64,000 bases of DNA. Origin: Brassica napus (lineage: Eukaryota; Streptophyta; Magnoliopsida; Brassicales; Brassicaceae). How positions within the stretch are numbered: the first letter of the stretch is position 1; each line of letters begins with the position of its first letter. Position numbers and translations under genes: made by a program. The notes beneath the pieces were generated by a model. That model saw only the letters and a list, made by a program, of their open reading frames with translations. It searched no databases and was not told the origin of the DNA. This document shows, piece after piece, positions 1 to 13,110 of this stretch. The DNA lies in the NCBI RefSeq assembly GCF_020379485.1, contig NC_063450.1, forward strand, positions 25,024,137 through 25,088,136, in the 5' to 3' direction.

Positions 1-3000
1 GCTGCTGCACACACGGCTATGTACTCCGCTTCAGCTGTTGATTGCGCCACTGTTTGTTGCTTGCTTGACTGCCAACAAAACATGGCTGATCCAAGAGTAA
101 ACACATAACCTGAAGTGCTTTTCTTGTCTTCTTTAGAACCACCCCAATCGCTGTCTGTGTAGCCTAGAAGTCTTGGTTCTTTCACGCTTGTGAAGTACAC
201 TCCAAAGTTTGATGTTCCTTTGACATATCTTAACACCCTCTTGGCTTCTTGGTAGTGCTTCATGCGGGGTGATGACATGTATCTTGAGAGATAGGCGCTT
301 GCATACATCACATCAGGTCTTGATGCACACAAGTACAAAAGCCCTCCAACGATGCTTCTATACTTAGTCGGATCTCCATACTCCTTGTCATCCTCAACTC
401 CTTTTCCTTGTGGTGTAAGTGGGTTGCTTACACTCTTGTTGTCTCGCATCCCAAACTTGTCTACAAGTTTGTTTGCATACTTTTCTTGTGAAAGAAATAT
501 GCCTCCATTGTCTTGAATTACTTCCATTCCAAGAAAGTAGTTCAATAATCCAAGATCCACCATCTCGAATTCTTTCTTCATGTTCTCCTTGAATGTGTTG
601 ATGCTCTGGATGTTGCTTCCTGTGATGATTATATCATCCACATATAGACTCACGATCAACACATCTCCTCCTTGCTTCATGATGTATAAAGCCGCATCAT
701 TCATACTCCTCTCAAAACCGTTTTGAAGAAAGTATGAATCTATTCTTCCATACCATGCCCTTGGGGCTTGCTTTAAACCATATAAAGCTTTGTGTAGCCT
801 TAACACCTTGTGTTCTTTCCCGTGTGTCACATACCCAGGCGGTTGTGTGACATACACTTCTTCCTTGAGGTCGCCATTGAGAAAGGCTGACTTCACATCC
901 ATCTGATACAATCGCCACTTCATCTGAGCCGCATATGCAAGTATGGCTCGTATTGTATCATGTCTTGAGACAGGAGCAAACGTCTCAAGGTAGTCAACAC
1001 CATACTCTTGAGAGAACCCTCTTGCAACTAGCCGCGCCTTGTGCTTGATGTGATTGCCGTTTGCATCGGTCTTGATCTTGTAGATCCACTTCACACTTAT
1101 CACATTCTTCTTCTTTGGCTTGTCCACTAGTTCCCACGTCTTGTTCTTCTCAATCATGGCTATCTCCTCATTCATCGCTTCTCTCCATTCCTTGGTACCA
1201 CACGCTTCATCATAAGTGTATGGTTCTTCATTTGCATGAAGACAAGCTTCTATTGCTTGAGCCGCTTCATCAAGCTCTACTCTCGTGCCCTTTCCATGAT
1301 ATCGACCATGGACTTGAACTTCTTTGGTGCCTCAGAAGTTTCTTCATCTCCACTACTAGTATCATGATTATCATTTTGAAAGAGAATAGGACTGAAAGTA
1401 CCTCCAAATTGTTCCTCGGGACTAGATGCACCTTCGGTTTGTTCCTCAGGGCTGAATGCACCTTCGGTTTGTCCTTCAGGCGAGTGAGAGTCTTCCATAG
1501 ACAACTCCAATGTCTTCCTCACCTCTTGTTGCCTTTTCCAATCCCACTTCTTGCTTTCTTCAAACTCGACATCTCTTGATACTTCAATCTTCTCATTCTC
1601 CAGGATGAGAACTCTATAGCCTTTGGATTGGTTGCTATATCCAACAAAGACTCCACGCTTTGCCTTGACGTCTAGCTTCCTCCTCTTTTGATCCGGGACA
1701 TGTATGTAGCATATGCTACCAAACATTCTCATGTGTGACACATCTGGCTTGTGTCCACACCACTTCTCTATAGGAGTGACATCTTCTTCTATTGCCTTTG
1801 ATGGCAGACGGTTTTGAAGATATGAGGCAGTGTATACCGCTTCTGCCCATAACTTGAGCGGTAAGTCTTGCTCTGCCAACATCGATCTAGCCATCTCCAC
1901 TAAAGTCCTATTCATGCGCTCTGCTGCACCATTTTGTTGTGGTGAATAAGGCAAGGTGACTTGCCTATTGATTCCTTCTTCTTCACAGAACCGGTTGAAT
2001 TCTCGTGAAGTGAACTCACCACCTCCATCTGATCTCAGCGTCTTGATGGTACAATCCGATTGCTTCTCCACCATTGCTTTGAACTTCTTGAACAGTGAGA
2101 AAGTCTCTGATTTTTGCTTCATGAAGTATACCCAACACATGTGAGTATGATCATCCAAGAATAGCAAAAAGTATCGGCTTCCATCAACAGACTGATGCTG
2201 CATCGGCCCACATACATCCGTATGTACAATCTCAAGCTTCTCTCTTGTCTTAGTTTGAGATTCCTTTGGGAAGCTTTTGCGTGATTGCTTTCCAAGTCTA
2301 CACGCCTCACATGCTTCCTTCTTGACTTTAAACTTTGGTAATCCTTTTACCAAGTCTTTGTCTTGCATTTGTTGCAACCTTTTGTCGCCTACATGACCAA
2401 GTCTCTTGTGCCATGTCTCCATCTTTCCTTGCTCACTAGCGCTCATGGCTTCTTCTACCTGAGCCGAACTCATCCTGATTCGATAGCTTTTGTGAGTCAT
2501 TGGGATATCCATTATCCTCCTTCCTTTTGCATCATCTATGATGCATCTCTTCTCTTGGAAACTCACCCGGTATCCACTTGAAACAATTTGTGGAACACTC
2601 AACAAATTTTTCGCCAAACCCGGAACCAAGAATACATTTCTGATGGTCTTCTTGCCACCTTTAGTCATGACGGTAATGTCTCCTTTACCGGCTGTCATGA
2701 CTGTGCTTCCATTTCCAATCTTTATTGGAACCTTGATACTCCTATCAAGTGTTGAGAAGTAACTCTCCTCCTTTGTCATATGATTAGTTGCTCCACTGTC
2801 TACTAACCAGACATCTTCCATCACTGTTGTTGCTGCTTCGCTCGCACTGAACAACATGTGATCTTCATTTGAGTCTTCTTCGAGACTCACATGTGCCTTC
2901 TCTTTCTTCTTTGAGTAGCACTGATTTGCAAAGTGGCCTAACTTGCCACAATTGTAACACTCCTTGTTACTTCTGTGATCCTTCTTTGAATCATCCTTCT

Positions 3001-3763
3001 TCTGTTTCCTCAGACACTCGCTCTCATTGTGGTTGTTCCTCTTGCAGAAACCACACCACTTCTTGCCTCCCTGGCGCTTTGAGTTGTCTTGTGTAACACC
3101 AGAATTTTTGTGTTTAACACGAGCATCGAATGCTCCTTCACTGGTGCTTTCTTCTCTTGCAGCCAGCCTTGCTTCATGAGCCTTCAAGATCCCGATCAAT
3201 TCTGTTATCTTTGTTGATGTCAAATCGCTTGTTTGCTCCAACACACTGACTATGCTATCGAACTTGGCTGGGAGAGAGATGAGTATCTTCTGTATAAGTT
3301 GAACATCCGACTTTTGTTCACCATGATAAGTTAGTTGATTTGCCAATTCAACTATCTTATCTGTGAAGACCTTAATGTCTTCATTCTCATACATCTTCAG
3401 ATTCTCATACTCCCTTCGCAATGTTTGAAGTTTAATCAAACGAACTTGAGGAGAGCCTTCATACTCTTCCTTCAATGCATCCCACGCCTCTTTGGATGTT
3501 GATGCTGCTGCAATCCGTGAGAAGATATGATCCGATACAGCAGTTTGCAAGATTTGCAAAGCCAATGTATCGTTCATCATCGCTTCTTCTCTAAGCGATC
3601 TTGCCCTTGCTGTTTCAGGGGTTTCATCCACTTGTGCTGGTGGGGCTGCTACGCCTTCTTCAACCACATACCATAACTTCCTGGTCTTGAGAATGGTTAC
3701 CATCTTAATGCTCCAGAAGTCGTATTTCTCTCCATCAAATATGGGAATTACTTGATTCTTCAT
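1..3763 (-). pseudogene. Copia Gag-Pol polyprotein, one frameshift, C-terminus outside window
   Basis: Translation starts at 3763 and is open for 828 codons. It has a Gag N-terminal region, two zinc-knuckle-like motifs (CGFCKRNNHNESEC, CYNCGKLGHFANQC), the protease motif VDSGATNH near residue 322, a GAG-pre-integrase motif (TWHKRLGHVG) and an integrase core (HTDVCGP, SDGGGEF, YSPQQNGAAERMNRT). It stops at a TAG at 1277-1279. In another frame from about 1300 to 1 the protein goes straight on with RT (YVDDIIITGS) and RNase H (QSTAEAEYIAV). A single-base indel near 1290-1310 therefore separates integrase from RT. Everything else seen is open, so the loss looks recent, or it could be a base-calling error. 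Confidence 0.9.
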
Positions 3764-3882
3764 CGTTTCGAGTGATTCTGAAATCGTATGACAAAATCCT
3801 CTAGCCTCCTTTTCTCCACGCCAAGTGTTCCTCTTACTAGTGCTTTGTTCTTTGTCCTCTCAAACGTAAAGCTCTGATACCA

Positions 3883-4139
3883 TGTTAATCTTTTACCAAC
3901 CGCTTGTGTTACACAATGATCACAGTGTGTTACACACGAGTTCGAGAGAAAGAATAAGATAGACGTTTCAGGCTTATAAAATTTTCTGAAAATACTTTTT
4001 GTATTATTGAGATTCGGTGTTGTGTTTACAACAGATGATTGATCTTTATATAGAGATCGAATCAGTACAAGTATAAGAGACACAACTCTTTATACTAAAG
4101 GACACAACATGAAGAGTTACAACTCTTTGTGTAATAACA
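3883..4139 (-). repeat. 5' LTR of the first copia element
   Basis: This is about 257 bp with the short inverted ends TGTTA...TAACA expected of an LTR, abutting the PBS at 3882. On the minus strand it has a TATATAAAG-like TATA box near 4047-4056, a plausible promoter for the element. Boundaries rest on the end motifs and PBS position, because the partner LTR is not in the window. Confidence 0.8.
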
Positions 4140-4934
4140 TAAATAACTAACTTATGTAAATGTATTAAGGAGAGATTAGATTATATAGTTTAACAGAAGT
4201 GTCAGTATGCCGTAAGAGGTGAGCTTTATCTCCGAGCTTCTGAGCCTCAGAAAGAAGGCAAAAAGGTAATACACACTTTTGGCTCATGATAAGTTGAGAA
4301 AATCTGTGATTCTTACTTGGTTTAGGACTTGATATGTATTTGCAATTATTATATGTCGATAACAGATTATTTTCACAAACGTTGGGAACCCTCATGCTTT
4401 AGGACAGAAGCCGCTGACATTTCCTCGCCAGGTATATATATATATATATAATTCTCAGGCTATTAGACTTCAATATACGTTGAGCCTAGATACTAAAAGT
4501 AACAATCACTTGCAGGTGGTTGCGCTATGTCAAGCTCCGTTTCTACTAGATGACCCAAATGTTGGAATGCTATTTCCAGCTGATGCTATTGAAAGAGCTA
4601 AGCATTATCTTTCCTTGACTTCTGACGGATTAGGTATTATTATGTTCGTTCACTAAAAGCACTAATCAGATGCTTCTTGATTTATTAAGTTACTTCCTGT
4701 TCTTGTGTGTGTGTGTTATCAGGTGCTTACAGTGACTCAAGAGGCCTTCCCGGTGTTAGGAAAGAGGTTGCTGAGTTCATTCAACGGCGTGATGGCTATC
4801 CAAGGTGACTGCTTTCATTACTGTTTTATCTACAAATGAGATATTTTAGTTTTAAAAGCAAAGCCAGCTAAGGCCTTTGTGCTTCTTATTTGTCATATCA
4901 CAGTGATCCAGAACTCATATTTCTCACTGATGGA

Positions 4935-6071
4935 TAGGGATGTTAAGGGTTAGGGCTAAACCTTCTTTTGTTTATTATAAACCCAACTTTATTTTAACCC
5001 AGCCCTATTTTAACCCTATTATAATCAAGGGTTAGGGCTGGTACCAGGGTTAGCTCATTTAATTGAAAAAAATATTTCATTTATTTTTGTTCTTAAATTT
5101 TAAAGATAAAACTAGAAAAATTAAGATATGATATGATTCTTTCCGCCAATTTGTTGAGCATCAAATCAAAAGTTTTCCTCCCAAAATCGCAAAATCGAGT
5201 TTTTGCTCCACAACTAAGAATAAAGTTTTTCCGTCAAAAAACAAAAATTGTGTTTTTTCCGCCAAACCTTAATTTGAGTTTTTCCACCAAAACCACAAAA
5301 TCAAGTTTTCCCGCCAAAACCGCAAAATCGAGTTTTCTCGCAAAAACCGTAAAATCGAGTTTTCCTGTCAAAACCGGCAAATCGAGTTTTCCCGCCAAAA
5401 CTGTAAAATCGCGTTTTCCCGCCGAAACAGCAAAATCAACTTTTCCGCCGAAACCGCAAAATCTAGTTTTTCCCCTCAAAACCGCAAAATCGGGTTTTCC
5501 CGCCAAAACCCCAAAATCGAGTTTTCCCGCCAAAACCGAAAAAACGAGTTTTCCCGCCGAAACCGGCAAATCGAGTTTTCCCGCCAAAACTACAAAATCG
5601 CGTTTTCCCGCCGAAACATCAAAAACGAGTTTTCCGCCGAAACCGGCAAATCGGGTTTTCCCGCCAAAACCGCAAAATCGAGTTTTTCCGCCAAAACCGC
5701 AAAATCGATTTTGATTTTTTGGCGGGAAAACTCGATTTTGAAGTTTTGACGAAAAACTCGATTTTGCGTTTTTGGAGAGAAAACTCGATTTTGTTGTTTT
5801 TGTTGAAAACTCGATTTTGTGGTTTCGACGGAAAATTTCGTTGTTTAGTTTTAGGCGAGAAAACTCGACTCTAAGTTTTTTTTGGTGAAAAACATTATTA
5901 AATATTATATAATAGTTGTGTGAATCAAAATAAAAGTGTTAGAATTTAAACCCTGGTCCTATTAGGGCCAACCCTGTTTAAACCCTATTTAAAAAATGAG
6001 GGTTAGGGTTACAAATGAGTTTGGAGGGTTAGGGCTAACCCTGTTAGGTTGAGCCCATATTAACATCCCTA
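4935..6071. mobile_element. Non-autonomous hAT element inserted in aminotransferase exon 6
   Basis: The ends are perfect 12-bp inverted repeats, TAGGGATGTTAA and its complement TTAACATCCCTA. They are flanked by the 8-bp direct repeat CTGATGGA (4927-4934 and 6072-6079). An 8-bp TSD and a TAGGGATG-type end identify the hAT (Ac/Ds) superfamily. Removing the element and one TSD copy restores an open exon 6 in frame. No transposase is encoded. Subterminal regions contain several GGGTTAGGGC-like motifs on both sides, and the centre is a 27-bp tandem array. Confidence 0.9.
5150..5880. repeat. 27-bp tandem array with a following inverted block, inside the hAT element
   Basis: From about 5150 to 5714 a degenerate unit of about 27 bp repeats roughly twenty times. 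The core is TTTTCCCGCCAAAACC followed by GCAAAATCGAG. From about 5715 to 5880 the complement of the same unit repeats several more times, so the array can fold back. Because 27 is divisible by three, both strands stay open for over 100 codons with a periodic K-S-S-F-P-A-K-T pattern. I regard that as a by-product, not a gene. Confidence 0.88.
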
Positions 6072-6456
6072 CTGATGGAGCTAGCAAAGGTGTGATGCAA
6101 ATCTTGAACTGTGTTATACGTGGTGCAGAAGACGGGGTAATGCTCTGTCCCAACAGGTCCTAGTATCTGCTATGGTTCTACTCCTGACATTTCTGTTTTT
6201 GCAGATTCTAGTTCCGGTTCCACAGTATCCACTCTACTCAGCTACCATATCACTCTTAGGTGGGTTCTCTTGTTCCTTACTATCTTGATGAGTCTGAAAA
6301 CTGGGGGCATGATGTTAACAACCTTAGACAATCCGTTTCTCAGGCTCGTTCTCAAGGGATATCAGTAAGCTCTCTTTCTTTCCATCTTCTTCTTGTAATT
6401 ATCTATGCAGTTATATGTCTTTGTTCTTACTGATTTGTCTTGAATGAGGGATATAG

Positions 6457-6666
<210 letters not shown>

Positions 6667-6883
6667 TGATTTGTAGTCAGTGTTTTAACATGAACATTCT
6701 TACAAAACACAAAAGGTTTTGATGGATATGGGTTCGCCGTTCAGCAAGGAAGTCCAGCTTGTGTCTTTCCACACTGTCTCTAAAGGTTATTGGGGTGAAT
6801 GTGGACAGCGAGGTGGATACTTTGAGATGACCAACTTCCCTCCCAGGGTTTTTCTTTATATCTCTGCTTTAACCTTTGTTATG

Positions 6884-9591
6884 TTATGTGTCAAACATAA
6901 CATGATTTCTTGATAATGCAGGTTGTTGAAGAGATATACAAGGTTGCATCAATAGCCCTGAGTCCTAATGTCTCTGCACAGATCTTTGTAAGTTAAAAAG
7001 TCTTATTGTAATGTTGATTTACTAATCCTGGGTATGTTCTGAGAGTGATATGAAATGTTGCAGATGGGTTTGATGGTTAGTCCTCCAAAGCCTGGAGACA
7101 TTTCATATGACCAGTTCACCCGTGAAAGGTATTATACATCAAGCACACATGATTGAATCATTTATAATCCCATTTTGTACATTTTTCTAGCACGGGGATT
7201 CTTGAATCTTTGAGAAGAAGAGCAAAGATCATGACTGATGGATTCAACAGCTGCAAGAACGTTGTCTGCAATTTCAAAGAAGGTAAGGAAACAAAAAAAA
7301 ACGAAGGGAAAATCGCATTTTAAACATCGAGAGTGTCACTTTCTAGCACTTTAAACACTGAAGCTTTTTGACAAACACTTTAAACTTTCAAAGTGACATT
7401 TTTATCATAATAAACCTCCAACAACGTTTTTCTGTTCATAGGCGACCGATACAGTTCATTTTACAGGTTAAAATGATATGTGTCGGTTTCTTTTTTTCTT
7501 AAAAATAAAAAATAAAAATAAAATACGTAAAATACAGAAAAATACAGAAAAATTCGAATGAAATTTGAAAAATTTATAAAAAATTCCAAACAAAATAAAA
7601 AAAAACATAAAAGTTAAAATTTCAAACTTAAAAATAAAATAAAATATTAAAAATTCTAAAATTAAGATCTAAAATTAAAATATCAAATTTAAAAACGAAA
7701 ATAAAATTTTAAAAATTCTAAAAATTCTAAAATAAGATCTAAAAATTTTTAAAAAACAAATTTGAATTTTTTTTATTTATTTGTATTTATATATTTAGAG
7801 CATAAGAATCTTTTGCATCTTCAATGAAACATTTTGGTCAATTTCTTTCTTAGAAAATATTTTTGGGACAAAATTCAAAATAATCTATTTGAGAGAATTA
7901 TTAGCTCTGCGTGTGGCCACCATCAATTAACATGGAGTGAAATTGGCGGACCCCCGAGATGCTTTTTGCGAAGTGTACTTAGGCGCTAGTCAGGCTATAT
8001 AAGGTGTCTGGATATCCGGATTATCAAAAAAAAGTTTTTGATGGTACCAAGTTTTGATATATTGTTTTTGATGGTGGCAAGTTTTGATATCATCATAAGT
8101 GACAGTCACTTTCATTGGATGGAATTTTAAAATAAATATAATTTTTTTGGTTAAATATTTACAATTTTAATTTTTAAGTTTGAAGTTTTAATTTTAGATC
8201 TTATTTTAGAATTTTTAGAATTTTAAAATTTTATTTCTTATGTGTCAAACATAACATGATTTCTTGATAATGCAGGTTGTTGAAGAGATATACAAGGTTG
8301 CATCAATAGCCCTGAGTCCTAATGTCTCTGCACAGATCTTTGTAAGTTAAAAAGTCTTATTGTAATGTTGATTTACTAATCCTGGGTATGTTCTGAGAGT
8401 GATATGAAATGTTGCAGATGGGTTTGATGGTTAGTCCTCCAAAGCCTGGAGACATTTCATATGACCAGTTCACCCGTGAAAGGTATTATACATCAAGCAC
8501 ACATGATTGAATCATTTATAATCCCATTTTGTACATTTTTCTAGCAAGGGGATTCTTGAATCTTTGAGAAGAAGAGCAAAGATCATGACTGATGGATTCA
8601 ACAGCTGCAAGAACGTTGTCTGCAATTTCACAGAAGGTAAGGAAACAAAAAAAAACGAAGGGAAAATCGCATTTTAAACATCGAGAGTGTCACTTTCTAG
8701 CACTTTAAACACTGAAGCTTTTTGACAAACACTTTAAACTTTCAAAGTGACATTTTTATCATAATAAACCTCCAACAACGTTTTTCTGTTCATAGGCGAC
8801 CGATACAGTTCATTTTACAGGTTAAAATGATATGTGTCGGTTTTTTTTTTCTTAAAAATAAAAAATAAAAATAAAATACGTAAAATACAGAAAAATACAG
8901 AAAAATTCGAATGAAATTTGAAAAATTTATAAAAAATTCCAAACAAAATTAAAAAAACATAAAAGTTAAAATTTCAAACTTAAAAATAAAATAAAATATT
9001 AAAAATTCTAAAATTAAGATCTAAAATTAAAATGTCAAATTTAAAAACGAAAATAAAATTTTAAAAATTCTAAAAATTCTAAAATAAAATCTAAAATATT
9101 TTTAAAAAACAAATTTGAATTTTTTTTATTTATTTGTATTTATATATTTAGAGCATAAGAATCTTTTGCATCTTCAATGAAACATTTTGGTCAATTTCTT
9201 TCTTAGAAAATATTTTTGGGACAAAATTCAAAATAATCTATTTGAGAGAATTATTAGCTCTGCGTGTGGCCACCATCAATTAACATGGAGTGAAATTGGC
9301 GGACCCCCGAGATGCTTTTTGCGAAGTGTACTTAGGCGCTAGTCAGGCTATATAAGGTGTCTGGATATCCGGATTATCAAAAAAAAGTTTTTGATGGTAC
9401 CAAGTTTTGATATATTGTTTTTGATGGTGGCAAGTTTTGATATCATCATAAGTGACAGTCACTTTCATTGGATGGAATTTTAAAATAAATATAATTTTTT
9501 TGGTTAAATATTTACAATTTTAATTTTTAAGTTTGAAGTTTTAATTTTAGATCTTATTTTAGAATTTTTAGAATTTTAAAATTTTATTTCT
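6884..9591 (+). repeat. 1,354-bp tandem duplication carrying aminotransferase exons 10-12
   Basis: Copy 1 is 6884-8237 and copy 2 is 8238-9591, directly abutting. Identity is very high; I see only scattered differences. Each copy holds the end of intron 9, exons 10, 11 and 12, and the left part of the foldback element in intron 12. In exon 12, copy 2 reads CAAGGGG and TTCACAGAAG, which translate to the Arabidopsis-like SKG and NFTEG. Copy 1 reads CACGGGG and TTCAAAGAAG (STG, NFKEG). Copy 2 therefore keeps the ancestral codons and copy 1 has drifted. Confidence 0.95.
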
Positions 9592-9971
9592 TTTTTTAAT
9601 TTGAAATTTTAATTTTAGATCTTATTTTTGAATTTTTAATATTTTATTTTATTTTTAAGTTTGAAATTTTAATTTTTATGTTTTGAAATTTTTAGATTTT
9701 TAAAAAATTTTGTTTTGAATTTTTTACAAATTTTTTCCAATTTCATTCAAAATTTTCTATATTTTTTTATTTTTTATTTAAAAAAAAAACTGACACGTCA
9801 TCATTTTGACCTGTAAAATGAACAGTACCGGTTGTCTATGAACTGAAAAATGTCTTTGGAGGTTTATTATGATAAAAATGTCACTTTGAAAGTTTAAAAT
9901 GCTAGTAAAAAAATTTCAGTGTTTAAAATGATAGAAAGTGATATTCTCAGTGTTTAAAATGCGATTTTCCC
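7306..9971. mobile_element. Foldback (Mutator-like) element in aminotransferase intron 12
   Basis: The left end begins GGGAAAATCGCATTTTAAAC and the right end is its near-complement, closing with GCGATTTTCCC at 9971. Inverted arms continue for about 200 bp and share the motifs around CATTTTACAGGT and AACCTCCAA. The flanks AAAAAACGAA (7296-7305) and AAAAAACTAA (9972-9981) match at 9 of 10 positions, fitting the 9-10 bp TSD of Mutator-like elements. No transposase ORF is present. Without the tandem duplication it would be about 1.31 kb. The duplication breakpoint lies inside it, so the element came first. Confidence 0.75.
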
Positions 9972-9987
9972 AAAAAACTAAGCCTAA

Positions 9988-10227
<240 letters not shown>

Positions 10228-10457
10228 TAAGAAGTAAGAACAACAAACAACTAAAGAATTGGTTTAGCGTTTTTTGCTCTTTTGATGATCTCTTGCTATT
10301 TAATAACTCGTTCTTTTTTTTTGACAGTGTGTTCCATCTGAGGACAACAATCTTACCTGCGGAAGAAGAGATGCCAGAGATCATGGACAGTTTCAAGAAG
10401 TTCAACGACGAGTTCATGACTCGGTATGATAATAACTATGGTTACTCGAGAATGTGA

Positions 10458-11607
10458 TTACTTCTATCTTCTTCTTGTTATGAAGATGAACAACTATTGT
10501 GTTCTGCTACACCCTTTAATGCTAAATCGATGTAGTACACTTCTCTTTCTCAACTCTCCCTGTCACTTGCTTCCATATTCGAATTGGAAACATATAAGAT
10601 CTTTTTTCTCAATGGAATTAAGTTAAGGCCGGATCCGGTTAAGCCATTGGGTTTTGTTCTGTGATATAGAACTAATTTTATAATAATCACAGCTGTTCTG
10701 CTCTTGATTATCTATAAGAACAACTGGGAGAGAGAGAAAAAGAGAGGTGAGAAGCATTTCTTGTTTCTCGGTGGTCTCATGGATTTGAGGCTAAGCGATT
10801 GTCATGAATGTGTTCAGGTCGAGGAGATCAAATGCGATCCTATTCAAATCGAGAGAACAATCAGGAACTAGTCAAGATATTGTTGATTCATAATTGAAAA
10901 TGTGGATGAAACAGACTACACCAATTCATTCTTTAACAAAAACAGAGGTTCTCATCTTCACTAGGGAAACTTTGTTATACTACCGGATGTGACATTACGA
11001 AATATTTGAGCTTGAGGTTTACGCATTATGATACACATTATCCACTTGAAGAGCAAACTAAAACACATATTCGATACTTCTTGGAGATTAAGTAGCAAAC
11101 AACGAGCTAACATGGAATCTTGAATGACTCAAATGACAGCAAAAGTGTAGAAGACTAAGGAAGAACAATAACAAGAAATGCGACTACCATGGGAATGGAA
11201 TCTTGAAGTGGCAACAAGAGTGTATAAGACTAGGGAGGAACAAGAGAGAGAGAGAGCAATGAGACTAACATGGAATCTCAAATGAATCATATGAAACAAG
11301 CAAAGAGAGTCTCAAACTAATCATATTAGAGCAAGAGTACAGGCAAGGAACAAGACTAACATGCAAATGAAATCAATGGAAAAGACATAGCTTTCATAAC
11401 ACAATGCAATCCCTAGGATCAGATCAATAACTCAACGAAACAAGTGACGATTCAATACCAATACCACATTTAAACTCAAAACAACGATCATATAATCCAT
11501 TAATATTAATTAAAAGATATCTCATTCCAAAATATCCAAAAAGCAAGCTCAACATCTCAGAAGATAACAATTCAAAAACACAAAAACGAAACTCAAACAA
11601 CTAACAC
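10458..11607. other. Intergenic: 3' flanks of the aminotransferase and RPL27a genes
   Basis: Both flanking genes end here (convergent). I see no coding sequence with homology I can name. A short open stretch near 10770-10870 does not extend and has no recognisable domain. The MATE transporter and MAK16 genes that I recall near this place in Arabidopsis are not visible. Confidence 0.5.
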
Positions 11608-12200
<593 letters not shown>

Positions 12201-12531
12201 CTGTATAGGGCTAATGATAGCATTAGACTTATCACTTATGTATCTCTTGATGGAATCAAAGTGTGATGTGATGTTTTAACATTTTTTTTTTTTTGTAACT
12301 TATCAAGATGTCTCCTCTGTCCCAATGTTTTAACATTATTGGGTTTCCTTCAACTAAGGTTTAATCACCAAACCTAGATCTTAGAAAGTGACATGAAATA
12401 AACATGCCTTGGTTACATGGATGGTAAGGGTTGAATTTGTAGGAGTAGATCGGTGAATGTAGAAGTGGTAGTTTTTTTAATAGATTAGATTTCCTCAATT
12501 TACATAAATGCATGATCTTATAAGGGCAAAT

Positions 12532-12871
12532 CTCCAAAATAGCACATTTTTAAGTTTATATCGCAAAAATAACACTCAAAAACTAAAATCACCAAAATAG
12601 CACCTTTCTAAGTTTATTATTTGAAAATTTTAATTTTTTTATTTTTCAAAATTTGAAATCTTATCCCCAAAACCTCATTTCTCAACTCTAAACCCTAAAC
12701 TCTAAACCCTAAACCCTAAATCCTAAATCCTAAATCTTAAACCCCACCCTTTAACTCTAAACCATAAGTTTGTGACTTTTGATAAAACATTAAGTGTTAT
12801 TTTTGTGACTTTTGACTGAGTGTTAGTTTGGGAACAAAAACTTAATTTAGTGCTATTTTTGTCTTTTTCTC
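12532..12871. repeat. MITE-like repeat with interstitial telomere-type core (copy 1)
   Basis: The block begins AAGGGCAAATCTCCAAAATAG and ends GCTATTTTTGTCTTTTTCTC. In the middle (about 12685-12760) is a degenerate run of roughly nine AAACCCT heptamers. The same arrangement occurs in reverse orientation at 32796-33216. It lies between the divergently transcribed RPL27a and UEV1 genes. No ORF. Confidence 0.85.
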
Positions 12872-13110
12872 ATTTCTTAATCTTCTTCTTTTGGGGCAAA
12901 ATAAATAATTATTTTTATTGCAGACGTACGTGAAACACGTTGCATCATAAAGTCCTAACCAAATAACTTCTCCGATTCGCGTCTTCTACTTCCAATCTTG
13001 TCTCTTCAACACATCCTCAACAGTACTTCAACAGTCTCTCTTTCTGTTTTTTTTTCTTCGCTTCTGCTCTGAAAATCATCTTTACCTGAATATTCGTATA
13101 CGATCCGGCG

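Larger units (their letters stand above)
1..4139 (-). mobile_element. Ty1/copia LTR retrotransposon, 5' part (element continues beyond position 1)
   Basis: The minus strand carries, in transcription order, a 5' LTR (4139-3883), a primer binding site reading TGGTATCAGAGCT (3882-3870, complementary to initiator tRNA-Met as in many plant copia elements) and a Gag-protease-integrase-RT-RNase H polyprotein that runs off the window at position 1. The domain order protease, integrase, RT, RNase H defines Ty1/copia. The 3' LTR lies outside the window, so no TSD can be checked. The element sits directly upstream of exon 2 of the aminotransferase gene and in antisense orientation to it, so it probably lies in intron 1. 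Confidence 0.93.

Noticed and set aside
5133..5714. 193-codon plus-strand ORF and a 117-codon minus-strand ORF with periodic KSSFPAKT-like residues
   Set aside because: Both arise because the 27-bp tandem unit is a multiple of three; they lie inside a non-autonomous transposon and have no recognisable domain.
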